Shown one piece after another: positions 25,152 to 37,362 of a stretch of 64,000 bases of DNA; position 1 is the stretch's first letter, and each line of letters begins with the position of its first letter. The notes under the pieces were generated by a model. The model did no database searches. It saw only the letters and a list, made by a program, of their open reading frames with translations, and was not told where the DNA came from. A program made the translations under genes and the position numbers. Source of the stretch: Strigops habroptila (Eukaryota; Chordata; Aves; Psittaciformes; Psittacidae); NCBI RefSeq assembly GCF_004027225.2, contig NC_044302.2:76199253-76263252 (forward strand), in the 5' to 3' direction.

Positions 25152-25228
25152 TGTTTTGTTGGGTTGGTTTTTTTGGTTTTCATTTTGTTTTTTGGTTTGT
25201 GTTTTGTTGTTTGGGTTTTTTTTTTTTT
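25152..25228 (+). repeat. Degenerate GGTTT/TTTTG tract
   Basis: The + strand is composed almost only of T and G, with GGTT, GGTTTT and TTTTG units, and ends in a T run. This is low-complexity sequence. Similar tracts recur across the window on either strand. Confidence 0.85.
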
Positions 25229-28200
25229 CAACTACTGACATTTGTTGGAGTAATTCTTTTCTGTGTGAACAGCCCATAAGGCCTTTATGTGGAGAAATTG
25301 CCTCCAATTCCAGGTGATGAGTAGTCTAATGTGAGCAAGATTTGGCCCATTTGTTTTATTCTGTTGAACCGAATTGCCTTTTATAAAAGCAGCATTCAAT
25401 AAATTTATGTACTACAGCAGATACACTGATCCTCGTTGTCCTTTTGTAGAACAGTGTGTCAGCTATTCCACTGAGTATCTCAATGGAGATAGTCCAGGTA
25501 AAAGCATTAGTTGTAGGGAGTTTGGGCTTTACTTTTAGGGGCAAATTAAGTTACATGGTCCATGGGATAGCCCCATAGCCCAGTCACAACATGCTTGTAC
25601 TCACTAACTTCATGAACTCTTTTACTTTGTTTCATAGAGCATTTTCTATTTTAAGCAGTAGTGTTTCTAAGCTTATGAACGAGTAAAATGTGTTCTCTTT
25701 CTAAATACAGTTTCTAACATTTAAAATCACTGCAATCCAGTATATTATTTCTTGCTGATTTAGCACTGTTAGTGTTTGGTAAGAACGTGAGGAGAGGAGA
25801 CCTGATGAGTTCCTGAAGCACCAAATAATCATAAAATAATTTGCCTTCTAATGCAGATTAAGATGCCCAAATGAAAATACTTCCAGAAATGCAATTCTAA
25901 AAGAGTTTTTTTTATATATAAGGTTCAAAATCTGTTAAGATGGCCCAGAAGATATAATAGAAAAGAAAATGGTCCAGGTTTTGAAGTATTTTATGCTCAG
26001 TGTTAAAAAATTAAGGAAAGGCTCCTAGAGTTGCTATCTAACTAGGAGAATTCCAGGAAAATAAGATTCTTTTCATTAACTTAACCCAGAATGGCCAATG
26101 CCTGTGCAAAGCACACTTGATGTTTAATGATGTTTATTTAATTCCGTTTCTTAAAAGTGTTTTGTGTAGACCTCCTATTACTGTTTTATCTTCAGAATTT
26201 GAGTTTCTTTTGGCTTTATTCTGGTCTTTGATTGAATGTCTTAGAGGAATGGAGCAATATATGTAATGAATAGAACCCCAAAGTCTTCTGTGGAATTTCT
26301 ATTGATCTTGGGATTGTTTTCTCTTAGAAATTCAGTAGGACAAATACACTTGTTTCACCGCCTTATATGGAAAAAAATTAGAAACAAAACAATGAATAAG
26401 TTACACTGTACAAGTGTAGCCCATTAAATTTGTTGTTTTTATGGATTCTTTGTGAAGCTACCATGTCAACTCATATTTCAGCTCTGTGATATGTTCTAGC
26501 TTCATACTACAAACAATGTTTGCAAGTCTCTTCAGATGCCTATACAGGCCATAGGAAAGCTTCAGTCAAGTTGTGATTAACATAGCTTTTCATTATTCCT
26601 TAAATATGTATGCAAGATTCAACACCCTGGGGCATCATATGCATGACTGAGATACCTGCAGAAAGACTGTGGGTTTATGATTGAATGACCAGATTTATTT
26701 ACATGATTCGTTTACAGATTTTAAATGATAAAATATTCCCTTGAGCATACTCTTAATTTAAAAGGTAATCCTGGCATAATTTCATTGTATCTTCATGCCA
26801 TTTACCTGGTCCCAGAGAATATACCTCAGAGAATACAGGTACAAATACGTAGCTATGAAAATACAGATTCATTGCACAGCCTCTAGACACTTCAGCACTG
26901 CCTGTCAGAAATACGAAAAAGCATCTTACAAGTTTTATTTAGATGGAAACGTGGCATTATCTATACGCTGTGTTGTAGGTGAAAGAGCTTTAAAACTGGT
27001 TTGCAGCAGTCAGTCATGCCACAATAGAAATGTTTGTTTGTTTTTAAAAAGCAGGTGTATTTAAGTAATGAAACTGAATATATTCAGCATGAGATACTTA
27101 ATGTAATATACTAACAAGGCAAGTTACATTGTAGCAGGGTTCTCTAGGTCATATCACTGTACACGTAAAAGACATTGTTTTTACAATACACATTGAATTG
27201 TATTTATCACCTTTTAAATTTATCTGCCATTTTATCAATCAGTAAGTGAAAATAATGAGATACTTTGTATTTCTTGCTGCCCTCTTTCACTTTTATAGTT
27301 TTGAATAAATGACTCTTCACTGGGTTAAGTTCATGTTTGAGTTCTTTGGTCAGGAACTTTTCTTCCTAGTATTTGCATGGTGTCCCCAGTATTGGGGGCA
27401 ATATATATCAGTACGAATTGTGCTCGAGTATGATGTATACTGTAGCACTATGTAAACCTAAAAGAATAAACCTCTCTGAACAGTACATCACAGTATCAGA
27501 AATCACTTTAACAAGAGTGGTCAAAGGCAGAAGCAATATGATACTTGAAAAAGAAGCAAATTTCTAATCACATGCTTAATATGATTCAGAACTCATCACT
27601 AGTTCAATGTACTTGTACACGTACATTAACATATAGATAAAAAATTCTAAACAGTTAGTAACAATTTTTTTTTTCAGTTAAGCTTTTATTGCCATGAACA
27701 AAAATAGGATTTATCTTGTTGCAAATTTAGGCCTCAGTGCAGCAAGATTTACAGCACTGAATAGGACTGTTTTGTACAAGGAGTATTCCCCAGGGATTCA
27801 ACTGAACATAGTGCTTAGTTAACATCATGCAGTAGTCCTTGCAGAAATGAGGCCTGTCTTTTATTATACTTAGATACAGAGGTGTATGAATTACAAATTA
27901 TTTTCAACACTAATTATGAGAACAGTGGATATATGCAGTGCAACCATACTATTCCTCATGTCTAAGATACACCATCTTAAATAAACAAGACTAGAAAAGA
28001 ACAAGAAAGGAAGTGGTGGCTTGAGGAGATGATCTGTTCAAGGTCAGAGCAGCAGGTCAGCAGAAGACCCTAAACTAGGATTTAGGAGATATACACATTT
28101 AATGTTCCTTCTTGTTCAGGAAGCCACTCATTCCTGCCAATCAGATTTGAAATATAGGCAGCTGTAAGACAAGAGAGAAACATGTTATGTCAAGAAGGTG

Positions 28201-28403
28201 AGAGATTTGTTTTTCATGTTTGTATCATTACCAAAAGTATTCAGGTATTAATATTTCTCCTGTTGGTAGAGTACTTAGTCACCTGATAATGTTGCTCCTG
28301 CTTACATTATATGAAGATTTATTTAGCGATTCTTTACTTTCAATTCTAGAAGAGGTAGAGGATATTTTTTATCAGTGGCAGCCTTTACCTGTCATGGTTG
28401 GTA

Positions 28404-28435
28404 TTGTTTGTTTTGTTTTGTTTTGTTTTTTGTTT
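28404..28435 (+). repeat. (GTTTT)n microsatellite
   Basis: About six GTTT/GTTTT units in a row. Pentanucleotide microsatellite. Confidence 0.9.
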
Positions 28436-30654
28436 AATGAGGCCACAAGAAAACATGGTCTGATGTGTGTATGTGTATGAATCAGTGCCATATAGGCTGA
28501 TTTAAAAAGTGATTTTCATTTGAGAGCAAAGAAGTGTCAGATTTTTCCCTTTCACTGTAATGCTCTTTATATTTGTCTAATATTTCCAATTAGATATAGC
28601 TAAGCATTATGATACACAATCTTTAGGGTCAGATTCAGACAAGTATATCATATATCACTAAAGAGAACTTCAAGAAAAAATAAAGAAAACTTAATTATTC
28701 TTTTTCTTTTAGACAAACTGTAGAAATATTTTTCTGTCTCTGTCACTTGTAACCATAATGAATTCCTTCTGTACATTTAAGTGACCTTTTCATGCTGTTA
28801 CTTATTTGAAACAAAGAGGTGTCCAAATGTCTCATTCAGGACTGGGTCCTGTTCTGTTAGGTCACTGTGTATGGGTGTAGTCTGAAAAGTTTATACACTG
28901 CATACAATAAAATATGGAAGTGCTTTAGTGGCTGAGGTAAGCTGTTTACCACAGCAGCTCCCAGGACTCATTGCTGCGGATTAACCCTAAATATTTCTGT
29001 GCACTTTATATTCATTTCCCATTGCCTTGTTTAAATGCAATATATACAAAGTCATATTCCAGATCTTTAACTAGCAAAAAAAACTTTGTTATTTGGTCTG
29101 TGATAGCTGTAAATGAATATGTAATGGAGTCTCTACAGAAAACTAGCAGAGAAGCAGATGTCATAAGCTTAATTGCAGCTTATTCTGCTTCAGATCTCCT
29201 CACCAGCCCATTTTTACCCTGAAACCACACAAACAATAAAGCTGATGCTAAGAAAGTGGCAAAGTATGCAGACAAGTGGCAGAGTTGTTCTCTGCAGTAG
29301 CAATACAGTGTTACTTCAGTAACCCAACCATGAAACTGCACAATTTTACTTCTGTGAATAAAATTCCTGGTTTTATCCTTTAGTGTATCTGCCTGTTTCT
29401 ATGAAATGCCTGGAAACCTATCATGTGAGCCTTCCTCTATCTAGTGTGGTAGGTGAGAAGCTATGTGGCTGCTGTAGTGGTCCTTTCTCTGTGGAATCTG
29501 AAGGTAAGGTTAAAAAAAAGCCTTGAGTCTGTCTGTTGTGCTCGTATCACACTGATTTATTTTCCTTAGCATTTTAGTCCTGTATATTCAAAACCTAAAT
29601 CTGGTGGTATTTTTTCTTTCAGAGTTAGTTGCTGCATTTGCTCAAGAACACACAAGGAGCCTGTCTTCTGTCCTAGTCAGTTTATGTCAGTAAAACACAA
29701 TGGGGTTGGTTTAAGATGCATTTTATCTACAGAAATGTTTCTATTAGATAGTCAACAGTAAATGGATGGAAACAACATTTTACCATCATTCTTCTCGTGT
29801 AGCAGAGTCTCTTTTTTTGTTGTTGTTGCCACAGGAAAATTTTGGAATCTTTGTTTTTCTTGTATATTGCACACGGCAAGTTTGATTTATTAACCCAGAG
29901 GTGCCGTTTTCTAACACCAGGCACAATTTTCTAATGCTAGGATTACTGAAAAGGACAGAAAAGTAATAGGTATTTCTTTTCTGCTTCTCCACTTTTGTTC
30001 ACACTTGACAGCACTCCATGCATAGTTCAACTCATCTTTTCCCCTTGGGTAGCCGATCAGTAAGCCAGTTTCCTTTGCTGTTTGAGTCTTTCGTTGAACA
30101 ACAGAGGAAACGAAAAGCATTTCAGAGCATAGGAAAACATGTATATAAACTCACAATATTGACAGAAGACTCCAAGGCAAAACTACCAAGGCAGAAATTG
30201 CAACTCTGCAGGAGCCACACACTAGGCATGTGCTTGGTACAAGGCAGAGGCAGTGGTGGGATCTGCTCAGATCTGTACCTTCCTATTACAGGTACAATGC
30301 ATGGTTTAACACATTTTGGAGAGATGAACCCAAGACCCTTATTGGTTAATAAAACTGGTGGAATACTTGATGATTTTAAAAAGTAGTTTTAATACGGAGT
30401 CCTACCTGCTCTCTTCACTTTCTTTCATGTCTTCACTCTGGCAGCACCACTATGTTTGTCACATTACACACTTTGCCAGTGAAATTGCAGGTAAATGTGT
30501 ATAAAGGAGGAATTGTCTCCATGTTCTTTATTCTGCAGTGGCTGTTGCACCTAGTGCAAGAAAGTTATGCTATCACTTTGAGTCCTTGATGCCACTGCAT
30601 TAAAAATGCTGTTGATAATGGTAATAAACATAAGAACCTCAGGTTCATAGAACC

Positions 30655-30845
30655 TGAATCCGAAGAAAGGCTTCACAAGATAATCTAGTTTATCCATTTC
30701 TCCCAAGACAAATCAATCAATCATCTTCAAATGTATGATTTTCTTAAAAGCCAGGGATGATACGGATTCCACCATCACCCAAGGCAATCCATTTTAATGC
30801 TTCACTTTTCTCATAGTCAGGAATTTTTCCAATCAGAGAAGTGAA
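30655..30845 (-). mobile_element. Very old CR1/L3-like fragment
   Basis: The + strand shows a diverged version of the antisense CR1 3' order: 'gatacggattccaccatc', 'cccaaggcaatccattt', and then a 'gtcaggaatttttcc' block that matches the 'gtaaggaatttcttcc' region of clearer copies. It lies just upstream of the CpG island. Only part of the region is recognisable, so the identity is tentative and the edges are rough. Confidence 0.55.
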
Positions 30846-31282
30846 TCTTGCTTGTGGGACTTCCTAGGCCAACTTCACTTCTTTCACCCTGATCTCCATA
30901 CACAGTCTTTGCATGTGCAGGCAGCTTTGCACTGTTGCTGTGAAGCGCTCATGGCCCGTGCTCGGGGAGGACAGTAAGAAGGAAGGATGCAGAGATCTTT
31001 TGGTAGTCGGAGGGCCTGTTGCAACCCGTTCTGAAACAAGCAGTTTCATACGCTCTGCCCTGTCACCACTTCTCATAAAATACTGTCTTCTGAAATAAGC
31101 GCAAGTATGGATGTCACTGTTTCTGTTTTTCACTCATACCGGCTAAAATGGGCTTGTTTTCGCACAGGCTTCCCAGCCTTCCCCGCGGGGGGGCCCGAGG
31201 GGGGGCGGTTCTGTGCCTCCCTCTCTCCGGCTGCCTGCGGTAGGAGTCCCCCTCCCCGATCCCCACGCCTTCAATTATTGAT

Positions 31283-31611
31283 GGTGGCGGCGGCCGCCCG
31301 CGCCTGCCTCCGCGCCTGCCTCCGCGCCGCGCCCCCCTGCACCCCTCTGCGCCCCCCTCCACGCCTTGCCCGCCCGCTCTCCCTCTCTCTCCCCAGCACT
31401 GCCGCAGAGGCTTCACCGCAACGCGAAGCCCACACCGCCACTCCGGTCCGCCCCTCCTCTGATCCGTCACGCCTGGCGGCTTCTCCGGGAGGCTCGACGC
31501 TCCCTCCCGCAGCAGCTCGCCGGGAGCAGGAGGCAGGCGGTGAGCAGAGGAGCCGGGAACGCCCCGCAACCCAGTCGCGCCGCGGCTTTCCGCCGCTGCC
31601 CCGCCGGTCGG
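31283..31611 (+). other. SV2C: Probable SV2C non-coding exon 1 (5' edge uncertain)
   Basis: A strong splice donor reads GGTCG|GTAAGTGG, with the exon's last base at 31611. The sequence from about 31283 to the donor has no ATG, as expected for a CpG-island 5'UTR exon. The given start is only the edge of this ATG-free stretch, and the true start site may lie anywhere within it or a little outside. A weaker donor-like GCGGTGAGCAG near 31538 could give a shorter form. Splicing to 58433 is inferred from the acceptor there. Confidence 0.65.
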
Positions 31612-31658
31612 TAAGTGGTGCTCCGGGCAGTCAGGCGGCCGTTGCTGCTTCCGGGCAA

Positions 31659-31716
31659 CTTTTCCCTTTTTTCTTTCTTTTCTTCCCCCCCTCCCCCCCC
31701 CCCCTTTTTTTTTTTC
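31659..31716 (+). repeat. 58-base pyrimidine tract after exon 1
   Basis: An uninterrupted run of C and T, including a C13 stretch and a T11 stretch, starting about 48 bases inside intron 1. Homopolymer lengths here may be unreliable in the assembly. Confidence 0.9.
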
Positions 31717-32170
31717 GGGACTTCAACTTTTACCACGGGACTTTCGGGCGGTTTGATGGCCGGGGTGCGGGGAGAGCTCTCTTCCGGGCAGGCCGGGCGG
31801 TGCAGGGAGCGCGGGGTTCCCTCATGTCTCGGCGGTGAGCGGGAGGAGCAGTTTGTGCTCGGCTGCTGCTCACTCCAGCTCTACCCAGAGCTCGGTCGCT
31901 CTTCTCCGCAGTTAGAGTAGGTTGCGCAGATCCGAGCGTCTAATCTCTGCTTTTGAAGCTGACCGGCATGTTAAGGCTGGCAGAACTTTTCCACGCTAGG
32001 GGAGCGGAAACTGGGGGTTCGCAGACTCCAGATGTTTGAAGAAAACAAGCTTGAAGATGTCCTAGAGGTAAGGATGGTGAGGAGAATCAAAGATGCAGGA
32101 AGTGTGCCAAGATTCCAGCTCCTTAGGGAACTGACACTTTCTAAGATGTGTTTAGAAGGCACCCTGAAAC

Positions 32171-32213
32171 AGAAAAGAAAAAAAAACCAAAAACCAAAAA
32201 CCAAGTCAAACCA
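32171..32213 (+). repeat. AAACC-type A-rich tract
   Basis: A-rich sequence with ACCAAAA units. Low complexity. Confidence 0.8.
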
Positions 32214-32399
32214 ATTTAGGTGTTTTGAAAACTGTGTTGCTTTTCTCACTGTAGGTTGCCATCAAGGATTGGTTCTCATACTATGTTGGGAGAATAGTTT
32301 AGCGTTCGTGACCCATAGAGGGGAGGGTGGACTCCCTTACAGCTTTACGAAAGGACCTTTCCAAAACACACCAAGTTACTGCTTTCCTAGTGCTTTGAG

Positions 32400-32780
32400 G
32401 ATTTAGATCCTGAGATGCTTCTGGCAGTATATGAGCAGGGAAGCACAGAGGAGTCACAGTCCAAGTCCCAGGGCTAGGAAGTGCCATGGGATGGTGACTT
32501 TTTTTGGGGCGACTCCATCCAATTTTAAGAAGATTGTAGAGCAGAAGAGCCCGAGGGATGCAAAGAGGTGAAAGAGCTGGTCTGGCAGTCCTGACAGGCA
32601 GGACACCCCAGGCACCTGAGGGCTGAGTGAAATGGGGGTAATGGAGCATGGAGGTCATGGGCAAGTCTTGGGAGCCTAATCCTGCCAAGCAGTGTGGGCG
32701 CAGTGCGAGTGGGGGGCGAGAGTGCAATCTGAGTCATGGGGCAGCCACAGCACATCTGAACAGAAATGGGGAGGCTGAGG
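32400..32780. other. GC-richer unclassified block in intron 1
   Basis: This stretch is richer in G and in AGG/GGAG words than its surroundings. Antisense frames of up to 142 codons are open only because of that bias, since no domain or splice structure supports them. It may be an old repeat or an intronic regulatory region. I cannot decide which. Confidence 0.3.
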
Positions 32781-33260
32781 TGAGAAGGAAGATATGAAAA
32801 AGAAGCATATAAAGATAGGCAGGGAGGAGGCAGATCATCTCTTCAAAAGAAGCCGAGATCACCATGAGGCTCCACCGTCATTGATAGTACCCTGCTCTCC
32901 TTCCAGGGTTAAGAGGCTGATGAGCGTAACTCTGGTGGAGGGGGTGGCAGATTGCAGTGGTTAGTAGAACACAAGGGAAACCTACTCAGACAAACACAAT
33001 TGGTACTGCTGATACTCGGGCTGCATTGCGCTGCAGTGCAGGGAGCTCACAGCAACTTCTGCCTTAGGAGGGAGAGGGAGATGCTGAATTGATCTATAGA
33101 GGTGGCACAAACTATGCCAAAAATTACTGCTTTGTGAGGGAATTGCAGATAGAACTGGAAGTAGAGATGTAAGGAGATTTTGGAAGGAACTTCTTGATGA
33201 ATTTAAAATTAGCCACAAAAGATCTGGGGGGAAGAAAGGAGAAGAAAGGGGCAGGAGGGA

Positions 33261-33317
33261 AGAAAAAAACAAGAAAAAAAAAGCCCCAAACAAAACCAGC
33301 AACACACAAAACAAATA
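33261..33317 (+). repeat. A-rich AAAAC/AAACC tract
   Basis: Low-complexity A-rich sequence with CAAAACC and ACAAAAC units, following a purine-rich stretch from about 33220. Confidence 0.8.
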
Positions 33318-34605
33318 AGTTCTCCAATCAGAAAAATTGTAAATGGTATACTTATGTTGTTTTCCTCTGAGTTCTCTGTGGGAAAGAGCTCTGTTTTAAC
33401 TATGCCATATGTCCTCCTGAATTATTGAAATTTTACAATGATCTTCTTTTCATGGTCTGATGTCCCTGTGGGAATGAAAACTACTATTGCACTATTTTGT
33501 ACAATATTCATAGTTTTCCCTTAATTATGCATTTATCCAGCATCTTCATAGAGAACAAGGCACCATGGTAAGCCTGAGACTCCTTTTCTTCCCTTCCCTC
33601 TCACCTATCCATTTTCTGCAATTTTACAGAAGGATAGCATACGTTAAATCTTACTGGTTTGGTCTTTTTTTTTTTTTTTTTTTAAAAATTGTTTCTCTAA
33701 TGTGGGATTGAGAAGCATTGCTTTTCTGTATTCCAAAGAAATGCAGAATACGCTAAGATACCTCACAGTAAGTTCCAAGTACAGTTTCATTTATATTTGG
33801 AGAAAATATTTACACAGGCAAATATTGACAAAAAGTCTGTCAATTAAAATTATTGACACACATTGAGCCTCCAAACATCTTACAAATGATATTTGAAGAA
33901 AGAAAAGAAGAAACTGTTTAATGTCTATATTTCTGAAGCTGGATTCATACTGTTTAATCAATAAAGATGACCCTGAATATCTGTCGTGCAGACTAGACAT
34001 AGACTTCCCCTGATGACAACTTGATGTAAAATGTCATTGCATTCTGGAAAAATAGATTTGTATTTGGCCAAATGATATCAAGCCAAATGTTTTCTGATTG
34101 TTTATTTGATAAATCTAATTATTTTTTAATAATAGTAAAGCAAAGGTGTTAGGTTTTTTTCTCAGTTGTCAGCAACACGCAAGAAATAAATATGTTTGCA
34201 ACAAAGGAAAATCGCATGAAGTGTTCAGTTATGTTTGCAAAACATGGTGTTACCTCAGATGACAATATGAAACCTATAATCAATTTTGTAAGTGCCTGAG
34301 TGTCTAAGCTTTTATAAGTGGCTCGCAGTAATGGTGGATTTCAAATTATTTTTTTTAATGGTGTGTTCCAAAGCACAGAGGACAAATGTTTATTCACAGT
34401 GGTCCTGATCATCCCAGTAAAATTGGTGTGAGTTCTGTTGTAGATTTTGGTGGGAACCACAATGAATTCAGCTATATAATTAGCTAGTGGTTTTGTGTGA
34501 AAATAGTATCAATGAAGATACTTCACATTCTCAGTCATATAAAAGTTGTTTCAGCATCACAGACAGATCACTTGGGTTGTATGTTGCTGTGAATCTTTGC
34601 AACCC

Positions 34606-34627
34606 ATATGCATCACAGGATGCATAT
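34606..34627. repeat. 9-bp perfect inverted repeat (ATATGCATC/GATGCATAT)
   Basis: Arms at 34606-34614 and 34619-34627 are exactly complementary around a 4-base centre (ACAG). Each arm contains ATGCAT, similar to POU/octamer-type sites. Whether it binds anything is unknown. Confidence 0.85.
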
Positions 34628-37265
34628 CAACGCTTGTTTAAACAAAAGCTCATCAATTAGATTAAATGTGTTTGCAAACCTGTGATAGGGAACGCACAGC
34701 TGCTGCTACCGCCTTCGTATTATGTAGTGCATAACATTTTCCTATTAAAACAGAATGGAGTCCTTTCTAAAATGATTCAGGGAACTGGATTTAGAGCTTG
34801 TCTTCTTTTAAGTGTTTGTAAGCAGTAGAATGGAAAAATTAATTGAAAGTATGCTCAAAGTATTTACACTGGGAAGAAAAAGAAATTTTTCTTTTAAATT
34901 AGCTAACTGTTTCCGGTTTTAATTAAATGTGATATATTCTCTAGTAACTATACTACAAGACATGGTGGGCCTTTTTTTCCATAAAACACCGGTTGATAGC
35001 CTCACATTTTAATTAATCTTTCATTTTGTGTGTTGCTACGTGGTTCTTCTGGAGACATCCTAAACATACAGAGTACCTACTTGCCCGTAAATATATATGT
35101 TGCTGTCTGTGATATGTTAGGTTTGGTTTCAAGTTACTATTTTTACACCAGTGAGAGATAAATATGTGTATATTAATCAAATGCAAATTCTTTAGCATGA
35201 TTATTACTGAAGCTGTTGTCCTCTTATTAAAAACCAAACAGAAGGGGTAAAGCAACACTGAGCAAATCCTTTCCTTCTCTGTGGTTCAAACTCTTAGTCA
35301 CTTTCCCACCCAGAGAGGCTAATAAAAGTTTAAATGTTGCAGGCATAACAATGAAATTGATTAAGGTATAATGCAGTGTAATGCGATTAAGATACCATAA
35401 CGTCATTTCATTTTTAAGACTGAATTCTTACCTATGTCTGCATTTCTGCTGGCCAGCCGCTGGCAGTAAAGACCTTACATGCATCAACAGACCGTCAGAG
35501 ATTTTCATAATTAGGTGGGCATTCCATCCAAATATTTCTAATTCAACTAAAAGTGCACCATATTGAAAACGCAGATGATACCTACCATGTGTTGTAGCTG
35601 TTTCAGCACACACAAGGCATATAGCTTTATATTGATCTGAGACTCCTGAAAAATATGGTATTGCTGCAGCTTCATGTTTCCTTGCCAGCAGCAAGATTTT
35701 TTTTAAGATAAAGCAGCATCCCTGTAGCTGGCTCTTTCATTCTCAGCAGGTTATTTTTGTGGTCGTGGCTGTGTGGATCTAGTTACGTGCTTTGTTCTAC
35801 AATGATAGCCTGTGTCTCACAAGCATGTCTAGATTTTTGATTGAAAATCCACATTACAGTGAATACAGTTGGCAGCAGCATTAGAGGATAGTGCAGGATT
35901 TTTTTCCCTTTAATGATCATATGAGTTTTTGTATAGGGAAAAACATTGTGAAATACATCACAGAAACTAATTATTTAGAAATACAGTTAAATGTGGAACT
36001 GAAAGGCAACTTTGCTCACTGCATCTCATAGAGCCTCTGGATCTTTAAGTGGCACCATTTTTGTGGCATACAAAGCTAGAGGATAAACTTCCCTTTCTGC
36101 AAAAAAGTGCAGTGCTAATCCCAAGAAGATGGTTTTGCAAATGGGATTCCACCTTTCTGTCCCCCTGCCCTGCTCTGACATTGCACGGTTTTGTTTTATC
36201 CGGGAATTGCAGCCATTGCCACGGCCTTACAAATGAAGTGGTCCTCTGAACTGCTTATAAGGCTGAAAATGAGTGATTCCTTGGAACAGCACTTACAGAT
36301 GGAAGTTGCTGGTCTCCAACACGTAGCTTTTAGCTACATTTAGCTGTGTGGTTTCTTGAAATCCTGCCTCTTGGTCAGCTCATGTCTCACATCCTTGCTG
36401 TCTGTAAAAATGAGAGAAAATACATATTTATTTTCATTAGAAAGGAACCGCTTGAAAATTCCATCACAAAATATATCCAAGCACCAAACGATAAAGATAA
36501 GATCAACAGTGTATTTCTCCATTTCCTGATCATGTTGAAAGCTCTCTGCAGCACACTTGTGATACCTTTCTTGTACTTATATGAAGGCACCAGATCTTAT
36601 TCCCTTTTTAACTAACTCTCACACCAACACAGTAAATTGCTCAGTACAAAATATGAAGATCCTATAGTGATGGCTTGTTAGCACTTCTTGAGAGGTTTAT
36701 GGATCTGTGAATGTTTGGGTACTGCTTTGTAAGTTGTGAAAGGCTGGTCCTGAAAGGAAAAGTAAGACCAAGTGTTACTATGGTCTCCTGTGAGTCTAGA
36801 GAATGCATATTCTTGATTTTACAGAGCAAAGTTCACCTCAGTTTTTACTGATCTGGGTTTAATCAACAAATAAAAGAAGGTAATTCTAAATGCAGTAGAT
36901 AAAGATACCAAATGTTAACATTTCACATGTCTCGGTCTCCTACTTTTCATACTGGCAGGTAGCTGTGCAGCTGACAGTGGCTTTTGCTTTTGGACAGTAT
37001 TCTTCTTGGTGTCTAGACCTCCTCACATGAGCAGGACTCACTGCCTCTCTTCATGTCTAGCTGGTGCACAGCCAGCCACTGCCACCAGATTCACTTACCC
37101 TTTTAACATTCTTTCTCAGTGTGCGAGCAGCACCTTATATTCTAATAACTAATTCAACTGTTATTTCCTCTCAGCTTTGTTAAAGAAATGAAGTTCTGGC
37201 AACAGGGAGACTGTCAAGAGAAAAAATGTAAGACATATCACCAATAAACTCATTACTGTGCCTGG

Positions 37266-37311
37266 AAATCTTATAAGGGTTCAGGAAAAAATCTTATAAG
37301 GGTTCAGGAAA
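37266..37311 (+). repeat. Exact 23-bp tandem duplication
   Basis: Two identical head-to-tail copies (37266-37288, 37289-37311) with the core ATCTTATAAGGGTTCAGG, directly followed by an A-rich tract. Confidence 0.95.
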
Positions 37312-37362
37312 AAAAAAACCCCACCCAGAAAAAAACTGAACCAAAATCCAACAAACAAACCA
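37306..37362 (+). repeat. A-rich AACC/AAAC tract
   Basis: Low-complexity sequence made of A runs split by CC and C. It overlaps the end of the 23-bp duplication. Confidence 0.8.

Larger units (their letters stand above)
22591..30650. other. Intergenic sequence upstream of SV2C
   Basis: About 8 kb of AT-rich sequence with no supported gene. It contains GGTTT-type tracts at 25152-25228 and 28404-28435. Frames of 60-120 codons here show no domains and are treated as chance. Confidence 0.55.
31150..31870 (+). promoter_or_regulatory. SV2C: CpG-island promoter of SV2C
   Basis: An abrupt island of GC- and CpG-dense sequence in AT-rich surroundings. It is the only one of this kind in the window apart from the GC-rich CR1 start at 19.1-19.7 kb. 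A GC-box-like GGGGGCGG lies at 31201-31208, and a CRE half-site-like CGTCA at about 31466. No TATA box is seen, as is usual for CpG-island promoters. The island is about 27 kb upstream of the first SV2C coding exon and contains a strong donor in the right orientation, which fits the non-coding first exon known for mammalian SV2C. The start point cannot be fixed from sequence. Divergent transcription from the - strand is also possible. Confidence 0.8.

Noticed and set aside
28015-28090. Weak MIR-like stretch (TTCAAGGTCAGAGCAGCAGG... style)
   Set aside because: The resemblance covers only a few dozen bases with many mismatches. Chance cannot be excluded without an alignment score.
30018-30386. 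122-codon open frame on the + strand just upstream of the promoter
   Set aside because: It shows no domain similarity that I recognise and no coding bias, and nothing beside it resembles further exons.
31107-31838. A 243-codon open frame across the CpG island on the + strand
   Set aside because: It is open because of GC-rich sequence with few stops. It is rich in R, P and A, has no domain, crosses the exon 1 donor, and is mirrored by equally open frames on the other strand.
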